From: Chiridota heheva
Lineage: Eukaryota; Echinodermata; Holothuroidea; Apodida; Chiridotidae
Reading direction: 5' to 3'
Assembly: GCA_020152595.1 (NCBI GenBank)
Contig: JAIGNY010003280.1
Location: 1 to 64,000, forward strand
Length of the DNA stretch: 64,000 nucleotides
Both the position numbers and the translations under genes were made by a program. This document shows positions 11,478-22,101 of this stretch, one piece after another. The notes under the pieces were generated by a model. The model had not been told where the DNA came from. It did no database searches and saw only the letters and a list, made by a program, of their open reading frames with translations. Positions within the stretch are counted from its first letter, which is position 1; each line of letters begins with the position of its first letter.

Positions 11478-11748
11478 TCTACCAATTGTGGTGTAGCGGT
11501 TATCATACATGTCTACAGACCACGAGGCCCTGGGTTCAAGCCTGGGTTGGGTAGACACGCCAGTGCACCACAAGTGGGTTATCAAAGGCTGTGGACTTTG
11601 ACTTGGTTGTCGATGCTATGTCTGTCCGCACGTCGTACCTGTGTTCTCATCTGGGTCGTATTAAGCGTTTCGTGATAGCATTGTTACTATCATAACCGAA
11701 TACGCAGGCAACGACCCTGTCATTGTAATTGTGTGTTCACTCGTCGTG
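11478..11748 (+). mobile_element. tRNA-derived SINE
   Basis: A tRNA-like head, GTGTAGCGGTTATCATACAT with B box GGGTTCAAGCCTGGG, is followed by a body of about 190 bases ending near TGTGTTCACTCGTCGTGA. The same family is at 10845-11105 (inverted). It also occurs, split by a transposon, at 34021-34138 plus 36094-36120. From 11749 to 12421 no gene is recognised. Confidence 0.75.
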
Positions 11749-12421
11749 AAAATGTGGGCAGGATGTTTATAACAAACACTTCAGGTCACAATATTATGTG
11801 GTAACATTTTCTAGGAGGGGTAATAGAGAAACATAGAGAGCCTGGACTTATCCTATGTCTGTAAGTTTTGGTTTTATCAGGGAGCCAGAATAGTTATGTT
11901 AAGCATTAAAATTAAAGACAGTGATTAGTACAACAAAGGGGACTTTTGGGCTTTAAAGGCCACTTTTGGGCTTACAGTTCTTTACTTTTTTAGAAACCAA
12001 CAAGTGATATGGATGAACAAAACAAGTGAGATGGATGAACGATGGGGCTATTTCCTAAAATTAAAGCCACATCAACAACTTAAGAGGTAAACAGATTTTT
12101 TAAAGAAGTTTGCAGCTAAGGTTAATGCCCTGTGATAGTATTAAGAAGGATGATAACCATTTGGTTGGGTAGGATGAGAGGATTGGAGGTGGAAGGAAGA
12201 ATGCGAGATACAAGATGTGAAGATGGAGGAATGGATGTTCAGTACTGTAGATGGAAGAGAAGGTGGAAAGTGAATAGTTCAGAGGGAGATTAAAAAAATG
12301 AGTGGGCTATGAAGTGGTAATGGTTCATAGAAATCATTGTGGGTACAAGGTGTGTCATCAATGGCAAGGGAAGTAATAATATTGATTCTGATGCCTAGTT
12401 ATATTCTTTTTCTTCTTGCAG

Positions 12422-12525
12422 GAGTTCCAGTCTTTAAGTGCTTGCAGGTGGATGTAAAACTTTGCTGGTATCAACATTTTGAAGAAGTTCTCAATTGAGA
12501 AAACAGATTTTAATCACAATGAGTG
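12422..12525 (+). other. Gene A start exon (5' UTR plus 7 coding bases)
   Basis: The exon is bounded by an acceptor (pyrimidine-rich TTTTTCTTCTTGCAG|GAG) and a donor (ATGAGTG|GTATGT). Only ATG-AGT-G is coding. Its first base of codon 3 joins AC of the next exon to make Asp. The rest is untranslated: the frame of the ATG is closed just upstream by stops. The preceding acceptor means at least one further 5' exon exists; its position is unknown. The whole exon is nearly identical to 60222-60117 on the other strand. Confidence 0.75.
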
Positions 12526-15500
12526 GTATGTATCACATAATGTACAAGTATATGCGGATGATACACTTCCACATTTTATGGCTATTCACAAAAAGAGTTA
12601 TTTGTCAATAGTATTATGGGCATTCTTAATTTCGTACTTATCACGTTGTTACTTTGCAACCACTCCACATGTCAAGGGAGTACTAAAAGAGAGTGTGGTA
12701 AAGTAGAACTTAAGAAATTGTCAGAAAAACATTTTCTTTTTCCAATACAAAACATTGGCAATTGTTCAGAAGATGAGGGTTAAGTCATTCTTGTTCAGTA
12801 CCAGTCATTTTTATTTAAACTTGTTAAAATTTTATATTTCAAAATCTTCTGAAGGAACATGAAATCACTAACCCCTTAAAGAATTAAAGCAGAAGATTAG
12901 TTTCTTATACCTTGACCGTAACTTTATTTAAAATAGGTTTGGATATGGGGCAGGAAGGATATGGGGCTTGCTGGGTTCCCTAAGGGAGAGATGAGGGCAG
13001 AGTTTGCATGTTGTGGTAGCATGGTTGTATGGTATGCCTATACTGTATCATCTTTTGTATTGTAATCATGTATATACTATCACAGGCATCAATCTTGGTT
13101 TCTATTTTGCTGTCTGTTTTCCATCACCATTTTAAGCCTTTAATTTTTCTTTTCTTTCTATCCCCTCTCCTTCTCCCATCTTACTCTATCCTAACTCTTG
13201 CACCTTAAATTTTTAACACCCTCTTGGTACTTGGTACATACACCCAAACATCACCAAACCATTTAAAGCTAGCCCTCTAAAAATTAATCACAATTACTTT
13301 CTTTCTTCCCCAAATACTTAATGACAGGGAACTTACTCAGTAAATTACTTTTGTCCCTTTATGTCAAGTAGGTATTTAGAGAACTACCTCTAAAAATTAA
13401 TCACAAGTACTTTCTTTCTCCCCCAAATACTTAATGACAGGGAACTTACTCAGTAAATTACTTTTGTCCCTTTATGTCACGTAGGTATTTAGAGAGCTAC
13501 CTCTAAAAATTAATCACAGGTACTTTCTTTCTCCCCCAAATACTTAATGACAGGGAACTTACTCAGTAAATTACTTTTGTCCCTTTATGTCACGTAGGTA
13601 TTTAGAGAACTACCTCTAAAAATTAATCACAAGTACTTTCTTTCTCCCCCAAATACTTAATGACAGGGAACTTACTCAGTAAATTACTTTTGTCCCTTTA
13701 TGTCAAGTAGGTATTTAGAGAACTACCTCTAAAAATTAGTCACAAGTACTTTCTTTCTCCCCCAAATACTTAATGACAGGGAACTTACTCAGTAAATTAC
13801 ATTTGTCCCTTTATGTCACGTAGGTATTTAGAGAACTACCTCTAAAAATTAATCACAAGTACTTTCTTTCTCCCCCAAATACTTAATGACAGGGAACTTA
13901 CTCAGTAAATTACTTTTGTCCCTTTATGTCACGTAGGTATTTAGAGAACTACTTCTAAAAATTAATCACAAGTACTTTCTTTCTCCCCCAAATACTTAAT
14001 GACAGGGAACTTACTCAGTAAATTACTTTTGTCCCTTTATGTCACGTAGGTATTTAGAGAAACTACTGTATTAGCAATAGCCAACCTGTCTGACCAAACT
14101 TGAAGGTTGGTTTTATCCTCAATAATTTAAAATTAAGTTGTTTTGACCCTTTTCTGTGTCCTGTCAAGTATAAATAAGGGGTGCTTTGTGACCAGGAAAC
14201 AACTTTTACAGTGGGGTCGGCAACTTTCCCCCTTGGCGAAATTCCGTATGTAAACTGTTAGCAGTGGGTTATACCAATATACAATATATTATAGTACATC
14301 TTCAGGAATTAACTGAAAAAAAATGATATATACATTAAAGGTTAAATATCACTCAACTTTTCTTTCATTTTCTTCATTTTGAGCAATTTTCTTTAATTTC
14401 TTTCATTTTTGGGCATTATTTTAATGATAGGGAAAATTACTTCAATTTTCCGTCATTTTTGTGAAATGTTACTAGATTTTACCGAAATTACCAATAATTT
14501 GCCAAAGATTTCCAATAATTTGACCAAAATTTCCAATAATTTTGCCAAAAATTCAAATAATTTTACCAAAAATTCAAATAATTTTACTAAAATTTCAAAT
14601 AATTTTACTACAATTTCCAAATAATTTAACCAAAATTTCAAATAATTTTACCAAAAATTTCAAATAATTTTACAAAATTTACCGTCATTTAAAATTATTT
14701 CTTTATGTTAATACTGGAAGGGGAAATCTTACCGAGGACAGTTTTTCCCATCTCCCAGCCTCCTACACCTCTCGATACCAGCCTATTTTACCAGCCTTGA
14801 TACCAGCCTCTGGCAGCGAAAGCTGAATATGCCAATGAACTTTCTCTTTAAACTTTAAAGGAATATTACCATGCAATTTCCCTTTTGTTTATCAAAAAGA
14901 GGAAAATTTAAGAAACAGATTAGTGAAAAAAATTGTATTGATACCTCATTCCTAGAAGAAGTTATTGAAACAATGAAGATTTTTCTTGCCCGCATAAAAA
15001 TGACTTTTGAACCGAGTCCTAAGTCATCATTATGATGTCATCACAGCACTTCATGTGCATTAAAGGTTTCTCAGATATCCTTAAAGAAGTCTATAATTTC
15101 CTTTCTAAATAATAAAGTTTTTCAGAGACTTAAGACAGGTGAAGATTAGTTTTCTTAAAGAGTCTACAAATTATTTGATATTTCCTTTAACGATAACTGT
15201 AAGATGATATAATTTCCCAAAATTCTTCAGAGATCCTTAACTGTTTCTCATAACACTGGATGCTTAAAACCCTTAAATTTCTTCAAAATTTGTGTGCACC
15301 AACGGCTGTATCAGGCATGATTATTAAACTCCGCCTTTATTATTGTCTTTATTTGCATAAAGTTGCTACAGTAAATGAACTGATCAGACTCTTTTCACGT
15401 ACTGTAGTATTATGCTCAGTCAGGGAGTGTGACAGGATGTGACTGCATATGGACATAGGGAGGGATGCCTTATGGGACATGGATTGGGGACATAGGATAG

Positions 15501-18500
15501 AATATATACCATGCGGTATGCACCAAGGGCTATATCAGGCATGATTATTTTACTCTGCGTCTTTTTCTTATTCAACAGTTCATTTGCATGTAAGTTATTA
15601 TAACTGACTGACATTCATACATAGTGTGCTCAATCAGGGACTGATAGCTAGGACGAGACTTCTTATAGAACCTATGGGATGCCATGTGGGACATGGGGTG
15701 GGCTGCCATGTGGGACATGGGGTGGGATGCCATGTGGGACATGGGATGGGATGCCATGTGGGACATGGGGTGGAATGTCATGTGGGACATGGGATAGGAT
15801 GTCATGTGGAACAGGGTGGGATGCCATGAAGGATATATGGTGGAATGCCATGGCATCGGATGGGATGCCATGTGGGTCATAGGGTGGGATGCTATGTGGG
15901 ATATATGGTGGAATAGCAGAATGCCATGTGAGACATACTGTATGGTGTAATGTCATGTGGGAGATATGGTGGAATGCCATGTGGGACATGGGATGGGATG
16001 TCATGTGGGATATGTCATTTGGGACATGGGATGGGATCCATGTGGGACATAGGGTGGGATACCATATAGGTCATAGGATGGGATGCCATGTGGGACATAT
16101 GGTGGAGTGCCACATGGGACAAGGGAAGGTGTCATGTGGGACATGGGGTGGGATGACATGTGGGAGATATAGTGGAATTTCTTGTGGGATGGGATGGGAT
16201 GTAATGTGGAACATGGGATGAGATGCCATGTGGGACATGGGATACCATGTTGGACATGGGGTGCCATGTCGGACTTAGTGTGAGATGCCCTTTTTATAAT
16301 TGGCCGGGTCATATATAATACGGGTGTCAATTTGCATGTGCATGCGAATCATGACAGACTTTACCATTCTATTTTATGTATTTCTTTGGAAATTAATGGC
16401 ATATTTTCTATATAATTGGGAACATTTTGTTTCTCAAATTTTTTAAAGAATATTGTAGTATAAAATTTACAATAATGTTTTCCGATCTGTTCATGTATGT
16501 CACGTTTGAATTATGAAAAATTGGTGATTGATTTTTAAAGAAATACATAACGTTTAGTACAGGAAGTGCTGTGATGACATTATACTGATGACTTAGACTC
16601 AGTGCAGAAGTCATTATTATGCAGGCAAGAAAAATCTTTACAAATAAATAACTCCTTGTAGGAATGTGACATCAACATAATTTTCTCACCAATCTGTTTC
16701 TAAATTTTCCTCTTATCAGATACATCAATATCAATTTTTAGCATGGGGTATTATGGGGAATGATTCAGAACATATTTAGATTTGAGTAGCAGAACATAGT
16801 CAGATTTTAGAGTAGAAGATACCCTTGTACATCATGTAGTGTTTAAACAATATCAATTTTTAACATAGGGGATTATGGGGATGGTTCAGAACATATTTAG
16901 ATTTGAGTAGCAAAACATAGTCAGATTTTAGAGTAGAAGAACCAATTAACATCTCCCAGTTTCAAAATAAGCCACACCCACCATAGCAACAGGGTAACTA
17001 GGTAGGACAAACAAACCTCAAATCCGCAATTAGTGTATGACCAATGCATTGACATTTAGATGTTCAGTGTGGCCTGCCACACCATTTATGGTATTTCCCT
17101 GCAACTTGTAAGATTTGAGCAAAAGTAATAAACAAAATTCAGTTTGCTAACCATTAGGGGTAACGGGAATCGGATTTACAAAGCTCGTAACAGGTTTGTA
17201 GGCATCATTTTTGTTCACCATCTTGTCGTCACTCAGTATGTGTGAAAAATTTGTTTTGTGTAGTATATTGCATTGACTGTTAGCTACAGTAGCTGTACTG
17301 TACCAGTACCATGTAGGAGTTTTGCCCCACTTAGTTATGCAGATTTTGTTGCTAGGCATATTCATGTGGTAATTGGATGAAAAAGTTGTCAATTATCTAG
17401 CTCAGTGAGGTTAATTGCATTATTAATTACAACTTCAGATACTTTGCTATATTTCGTACAAGATATTTTTGGACTTCAATTTCTATCAGGCACTTCCAAT
17501 TTTGAGTCTTTTAAGTATTCAGTCTTGAATAATTTTCTCCGGTAGTTGTGTATTTCTTGTGACCTACACCCTGTACTAATTTATTTCATACCCCGGTCAC
17601 AATTCCATGATGTGTATTGTAGTCCTATATGTATTTTTTCCTAAATATCAGTTTTCTACCATTATTATTAGCTTATATTTCTTATCTGTTTGTAAAGCGG
17701 GGTCCACTTTGTAAGAGCAACAAAGACCTCCTCAACCAATCCTATTGCTATCTTAATGTGTCATAAAGCATAATGTGTCATAAAGCTTAATGGGTCATAA
17801 AGCTTAATGTGTCATAAAGCATAATGTGTCATAAAGCTGTGTAATATTAGTGTGGAAATCAATAAATCATATCAAGGTGCATTTTTCTTTGCAGACAATT
17901 ACATTGTAAAACTGGAGGTAGAGTGGGAAGATGACATCGATGAGCAAAGTCTGCTAGTTCTAAAAAAGTGTGATGGAGGTCAGATTGCTGTTAAACAAGA
18001 GGTTGTTAATCAAGAGATTGCTCTTAATCAAGAGGTTGCTCTTAATCAAGAGGTTGCTCTTAATCAAGAGGTTGCTCTTAATCAAGAGGTTGCTGTTAAA
18101 GAAGAGGTTGTTGTTAAAGAAGAGGTTGCTATTGAACAAGAGGTTGCTGTTGAACAAGAGGTTGCTGTTGAACAAGAGGTTGCTGGTAATCAAAAGGTTG
18201 CTGGTAATCAAGAGGTTGCTGGTAATCAAGAGGTCTATGACGTCCTTTCAGGTATAAAAGCAGTAGATTTAACTATGTGGAAAATTCTGTCTTTATATTT
18301 TGTACTTTTGCATGGTAAAACCACTAGTCTACTTTCAAAGGGATGCGAGTGGGTTGAGGGTCTAAAATTTATATAATTTGATTAAGCCAGAATATAATTT
18401 TATCAAGAAAGCAATCCATGGAGCTGCTGATCTCATCATCTTAAGCGTACAGCATAATGGGGGAAATAGCTAACAGGGTCACTAAAGCTCTGTGACTTTT

Positions 18501-21500
18501 GACATTGTGACCTTGTTTACTCAAGTCTACGGGATACTAGTTCTGTGACAGTTGACTGCAGATTTATAGGACACAAGTTTATGTACCAAGGTACCATGCT
18601 ACAACATAGGGTAGGTACAGATCTTGCCCTCTTGGAGAATAAAGTGGTACTGAATTGTACAAATTACCACATAATTACCCCCTAAAATCACAGATTTGAC
18701 CTTTGACCTCTGACCCTAATCACTGAAAAAAAATGCTGAAATTTTCACATTTATTGTAGCTACTGTATGACACCATCAATGCTCACGTCACACTTATGAC
18801 ACATTAACATTGCAGTAAGCTTGGTCAAAGAGGTCTCGGCGAGTTTGCTGCTCTTACAAAGCAGACCTCCTTTACAAACAGATTATAAAAAACACAAGGT
18901 AACCATCCATGGAGTTGCTGATCTTGTCATCTTAAAGAGGGCATGACATGGATTTTTATATGACTCTCACTTGATTATTTGGACAATTTGATAGAGAATT
19001 CTTCCAAAATTTGTGTTGGTTGTAATAGCAGAAATTGGAGAAAAAAGCCCCCTAATATCAAGGGGGTGGCCATGTAGTGTAGGAGGTATAGGCAGTTATT
19101 TGCCTATACAGCAAAGTGACTACGATATCTCATCCCCACATATATGTATATGTGGGTAATGAGAAAATAAAACGATGCTTAGAGGGCACGTGGGAGGCGA
19201 AATGGTAATAGTTGTGTTCAAAAAGTGCATAATTGATGAAGAATCATCACGCCCATTGATATCACAAAGTTAAGATTTGACTTGGGATGGGATATCATGT
19301 GGGACATGGGATGTCATGTGAGACATGGGGTGGGGTGCCATGTGGGACATGGGGTGGGATGCCATGTGGGACATAGGGTGGGATGCCATGGGTAACACAG
19401 TGTGACAGGTTGGGATGCCATGTGTGACATAGGGTAGGAGGCTATGTGGGACATAGGGTAGGAGGCTATGTGGGACATAGGGTAGGATGCCATGTGGGAC
19501 ATGGGATGTGGGACATAAGGTGGAATGCCATGTGGAACATGAGGTGGGAAGCCACTAATGTGGGACATAAGATGGGGGACATTGGGAGAGATGTCATGTC
19601 GGACACAGGGAGGGATGCCATGTGGGACATAGGGAGGGATGACATGTGGTACATATGGTTGGATTAATGTGGAACATACATGTAGGATGGGATCCATGTG
19701 GGACATAGGGTGGGATGACATGTGGTTCATAGGGTGGGATGCCATGTGGGACATATGGTGGAATGCCACGTGGGACAAGAAATGGGATGTCATGTGGAAA
19801 ATGGGGTGTGATGCCATGTGGGAGATGTGGTGGAATGCCATATGGGACTCATAAGGTGGGATGCCATGTGGGAGATGGGATGCCATGTGGGACTTAGTGT
19901 GAGATCCATTTTTATAATTGGCTGGGTCATATGATACGGGTGTCAATTTGCATGGGCATGCGAACCATGATGGTATTTTCCATTCTTGTAGTTTTGGATC
20001 AGAAGCAGTTTTGAAAGAAACAGTGGGACACATACAGATACACTAAACAATTAAATATTTTATTTTTATCTTCTCAGGTGAAAAATCATACCAATGCCAG
20101 TACTGTGAAAATACATTATGTAATCTACCTGCCCTGAAGACTCATGAAAGGACAAACACATGTGAAAAGCCATACCACTGCCAGCACTGTGAAAAGAGTT
20201 TCAATCAGGCCAGTAATCTCAAAAAACATGAAAGGAAACACACTGGTGAAAAACCATACCACTGCCAGTACTGTAAAAAGAGCTTCAATCATGCCCATCA
20301 TCTCAAAACACATAAAAGGACACACACAGGTGAAAAGCCATACCATTGCCAGTATTGTGAAAAGAGTTTCAGCGTGGCTGGTCATCTCAAAACACATGAA
20401 AGGACACACACAGGTGAAAAGCCATACCACTGCCAGTACTGTGAAAAGAGTTTCAATCATGGCAATAATCTCAAAACACATGAAAGGACACACACAGGTG
20501 AAAAACCATACCACTGCCAGTACTGTAAAAAGAGTTTCAGTCGGGCTGATGGTCTCAAAGTACATGAAAGGATACACACAGGTGAACACCCATACCACTG
20601 CGGGTACTGTAAGAAGAGCTTCATTTGTGCTGCTCATCAGAAAATACATGAAAGGACACACACAGGTGAAAAGCCATATCACTGCCAGTACTGTAAAAAG
20701 AGTTTCAATCACACCAACAACCTCAAAAAACATGAAAGGACACACACAGGTGAAAAGCCACACCACTGCCAGTACTGTGTAAAGAGTTTCATTCAGGCCA
20801 GTGCTCTCAAAAGACATGAAAGGACACACACTGGTGAAAAACCATACCACTGCCAGTACTGTGAAAAGAGTTTCAGTCAGCCTGATGTTCTGAAAGCACA
20901 TGAAAGGACACACACAGGTGAACACCCATACCACTGCCAGTACTGTGAAAAGAGCTTCATTTGTGCTGCTCATCAGAAAACACATGAAAGGACACACACA
21001 GGTGAAAAGCCACACCACTGCCAGTACTGTGAAAAGAGTTTCAATCAGGTCTATAATCTCATAAAACATGAAAGGACACACACTGGTGAAACACCATATC
21101 ACTGCCAATACTGTGAAAAGAGTTTCAGTCGAACTGATGTTCTTAAAGCACACAAAAGGACACACACAGGTGAACACCCATACAATTGCCAGTACTGTGA
21201 AAAGAGCTTCATTTCTGCTGCTCATCAGAAATCACATGAAATTACACACACAGGTGAAAAGCCGTACCACTGCCAGAACTGTGAGAAGAGTTTCAGTCGG
21301 TCTGATAATCTCAAAGTACATGAAAGGAAACACACATGTGAAAAGCCATACCACTGCCAGTACTGTGAAAAGAGTTTCAATCAAGCCAATAATCTCAAAG
21401 TACATGAAAGGAAACACACATGTGAAAAGCCATACCACTGCCAGTACTGTGAAAAGAGTTTCAATCAAGCCAATAATCTCAAAACACATGAAAGGACACA

Positions 21501-22101
21501 CACAGGTGAAAAGCCATACCACTGCCAGTACTGTGAAAAGAGTTGCAATGATGCCAATAATCTTAAAAAACATGAAAGGACACACACTGGTGAAAAGCCA
21601 TACCACTGTCAGTACTGTGTAAAGAGTTTCAGTCGGGCTGATGCTCTCAAAGTACATGAAAGGATACACACAGGTGAACACCCATACCACTGCCAGTACT
21701 GTGAAAAGAGCTTCACTTGCACTACTCATCAAAAAACACATGAAAGGATACACACGGGTGAAAAGCCATACCACTGCCAATACTGTGAAAAGAGTTTTAC
21801 TAGGGCTGATGTTCTCAAAAGACATGATAGGACACACACTGGTAAATACCCATACCACTGTCAGTACTGTAGAAAGAATTTTAGTCAGCTATCAGACCAA
21901 AAAATACATGAAAGGACACACACAGGTGAAAAGCCATACTACTGCCAGTACTGTAGAAAGAATTTTAGTCAGCTAGCCCATCAAAAATTACATGAAAGGA
22001 CACACACAGGTGAAAAGCCATACCACTGCCATCACTGTGAAAAGAGTTTCAGTCGGCCTGATGCTCTCAAAATACACGAAACGACACACACACACAGGTG
22101 A
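12519..22101 (+). CDS. Gene A: C2H2 zinc-finger protein, three-exon model
   Basis: Predicted 795-residue nuclear DNA-binding protein made by joining 12519-12525, 17895-18251 and 20078-22101. The junctions are AGTG|GTATGT to TTTGCAG|AC and TTTCAG|GTATAA to TTCTCAG|GTGAA. Both introns are phase 1, and the frame runs through without a stop. Residues 1-33 are acidic and start MSDNYIVKLEVEWEDD. Residues about 34-117 are a hexapeptide repeat. Residues 123-794 are 24 contiguous fingers of 28 residues each. No KRAB, BTB, SCAN or ZAD domain is present. C2H2 arrays with TGEKP linkers usually bind DNA, so a transcription-regulatory role is inferred; the target is unknown. The inverted paralogue at 60.2-43.7 kb repeats every splice site and phase, which is the strongest support for the model. 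No transcript evidence was available. Confidence 0.8.
13271..14066 (+). repeat. 114-bp minisatellite, about 7 copies
   Basis: Seven highly similar units begin near CTCTAAAAATTAATCACAAG and contain CCCCAAATACTTAATGACAG and TTTATGTCACGTAGG. Copies differ by a few substitutions only, which suggests recent expansion or homogenisation. Confidence 0.95.
14478..14692 (+). repeat. AT-rich minisatellite (AATAATTTTACC units)
   Basis: Units of 24-25 bases such as TTTACCAAAAATTCAAATAA, about eight copies and gradually diverging. Both strands have open frames, which reflects the repeat and not coding. Confidence 0.85.
14890..16735. mobile_element. Possible element bounded by 165-bp inverted repeats
   Basis: About 14893-15057 is roughly 80% identical to the reverse complement of 16560-16722. 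Landmarks are GAGGAAAATTTA, GATTTTTCTTGCC and GATGTCATCACAGCACTTC. The interior carries a tandem duplication of about 230 bases (15290-15435 and 15518-15650, each with ATCAGGCATGATTATT) and then the CATGTGGGACATGG minisatellite. No transposase frame is visible. A target duplication was not identified, so a chance inversion is an alternative. Confidence 0.4.
15664..16292 (+). repeat. GCCATGTGGGACATGG minisatellite, block 1
   Basis: Units of 24-30 bases such as GGGATGCCATGTGGGACATG vary in length and spacing. The same family forms 19278-19905 and, on the opposite strand, 56930-57420. Block 1 and the 19.3-kb block share a downstream flank (TTTATAATTGGC..GGGTCATAT, GGGTGTCAATTTGCATG), so they are copies of one larger unit. 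Confidence 0.9.
16736..17752. other. Intronic, no gene
   Basis: Holds a short direct duplication: ATTTAGATTTGAGTAGCA and GTCAGATTTTAGAGTAGAAG occur near 16775 and again near 16895. Otherwise it is AT-rich sequence without recognisable features. Confidence 0.5.
17753..17838 (+). repeat. 17-bp tandem repeat upstream of gene A exon 2
   Basis: Five copies of AATGTGTCATAAAGC(A/T)T end 56 bases before the exon 2 acceptor. Gene B has a single copy at the equivalent place (near 56420-56440, reverse strand), so the array expanded in gene A after the duplication. Confidence 0.9.
17895..18251 (+). CDS. Gene A exon 2: acidic N-terminus and hexapeptide repeat
   Basis: The exon is 357 bases, a multiple of three, with phase 1 at both ends. 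It encodes the end of Asp3, then NYIVKLEVEWEDD and DEQS, a short spacer with Cys28, and about 14 tandem units of the pattern (A/V)-(V/L/I/G)-(K/N/E)-(Q/E)-E-V. The underlying DNA repeat is 18 bases, as in GTTGCTCTTAATCAAGAG; the second unit is one codon short. The middle copies are near-identical, indicating recent expansion. The segment is highly charged and lacks a heptad pattern. I do not recognise the domain; a protein-interaction or transcription-activation role would be a guess. Gene B has only six units. Confidence 0.8.
18252..20077 (+). other. Gene A intron 2
   Basis: The intron is 1.8 kb, GT-AG, phase 1. Its first 170 bases match gene B intron 2 at about 55940-56145. The segment 19223-19275 matches 54140-54185 in inverse orientation. 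The minisatellite 19278-19905 occupies the 3' part. No exon is seen. Confidence 0.7.
19278..19905 (+). repeat. GCCATGTGGGACATGG minisatellite, block 2
   Basis: Same family as 15664-16292, with units such as GGGATGCCATGTGGGACATA. The open frames on both strands are products of the repeat. The shared flank TTTATAATTGGCTGGGTCAT follows at 19911. Confidence 0.9.
20078..22101 (+). CDS. Gene A exon 3: 24 C2H2 zinc fingers
   Basis: The exon starts at TTCTCAG|GTGAA and runs open to TGA at 22099. It encodes 24 head-to-tail fingers of 28 residues (84 bases each, starting at 20080, no indels) of the form YHCQYCEKSF-x-L-x2-H-x3-H-TGEKP. Finger 1 is degenerate: its last zinc ligand is Asn and its linker is TCEK. 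Finger 18 has Cys for the core Phe. Fingers 7, 11, 14, 20, 22 and 23 have Gln where the helix core Leu is normal. Fingers 7, 11, 14 and 20 are preceded by a TGEHP linker, which reveals duplicated multi-finger blocks. The array ends abruptly at THTHR-stop, because extra CA bases shift the frame relative to the decayed copy downstream. Confidence 0.9.

Larger units (their letters stand above)
12526..17894 (+). other. Gene A intron 1
   Basis: The intron is 5.4 kb, GT-AG, phase 1. It holds a 114-bp minisatellite (13271-14066), an A/T-rich minisatellite (14478-14690), an element bounded by inverted repeats (14890-16735) and a 17-bp repeat close to the acceptor (17753-17838). The last 300 bases resemble the corresponding end of gene B intron 1 (56362-56590). 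No coding exon is seen inside. Confidence 0.7.

Noticed and set aside
13271..14066. CRISPR-like array of 114-bp units
   Set aside because: There are no unique spacers between repeats and the whole unit repeats. The genome is animal, so this is an ordinary minisatellite.
15572..16330. Histidine/methionine-rich frames (PMSHMASH pattern) and their antisense
   Set aside because: A minisatellite with units near 24-27 bases; not conserved as protein.
17960..18257. Alternative frames across the hexapeptide exon (LLLIKR and SNLLITSN patterns)
   Set aside because: The 18-bp repeat leaves other frames open. Only the VAxxQE frame joins the fingers in phase and is matched by gene B.
20125..21858. Long minus-strand frames (up to 366 codons) opposite the gene A fingers, rich in [10 protein letters not shown]
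   Set aside because: They are antisense shadows of the 84-base finger repeat, whose period is a multiple of three. They have no start context, splice support or independent conservation.
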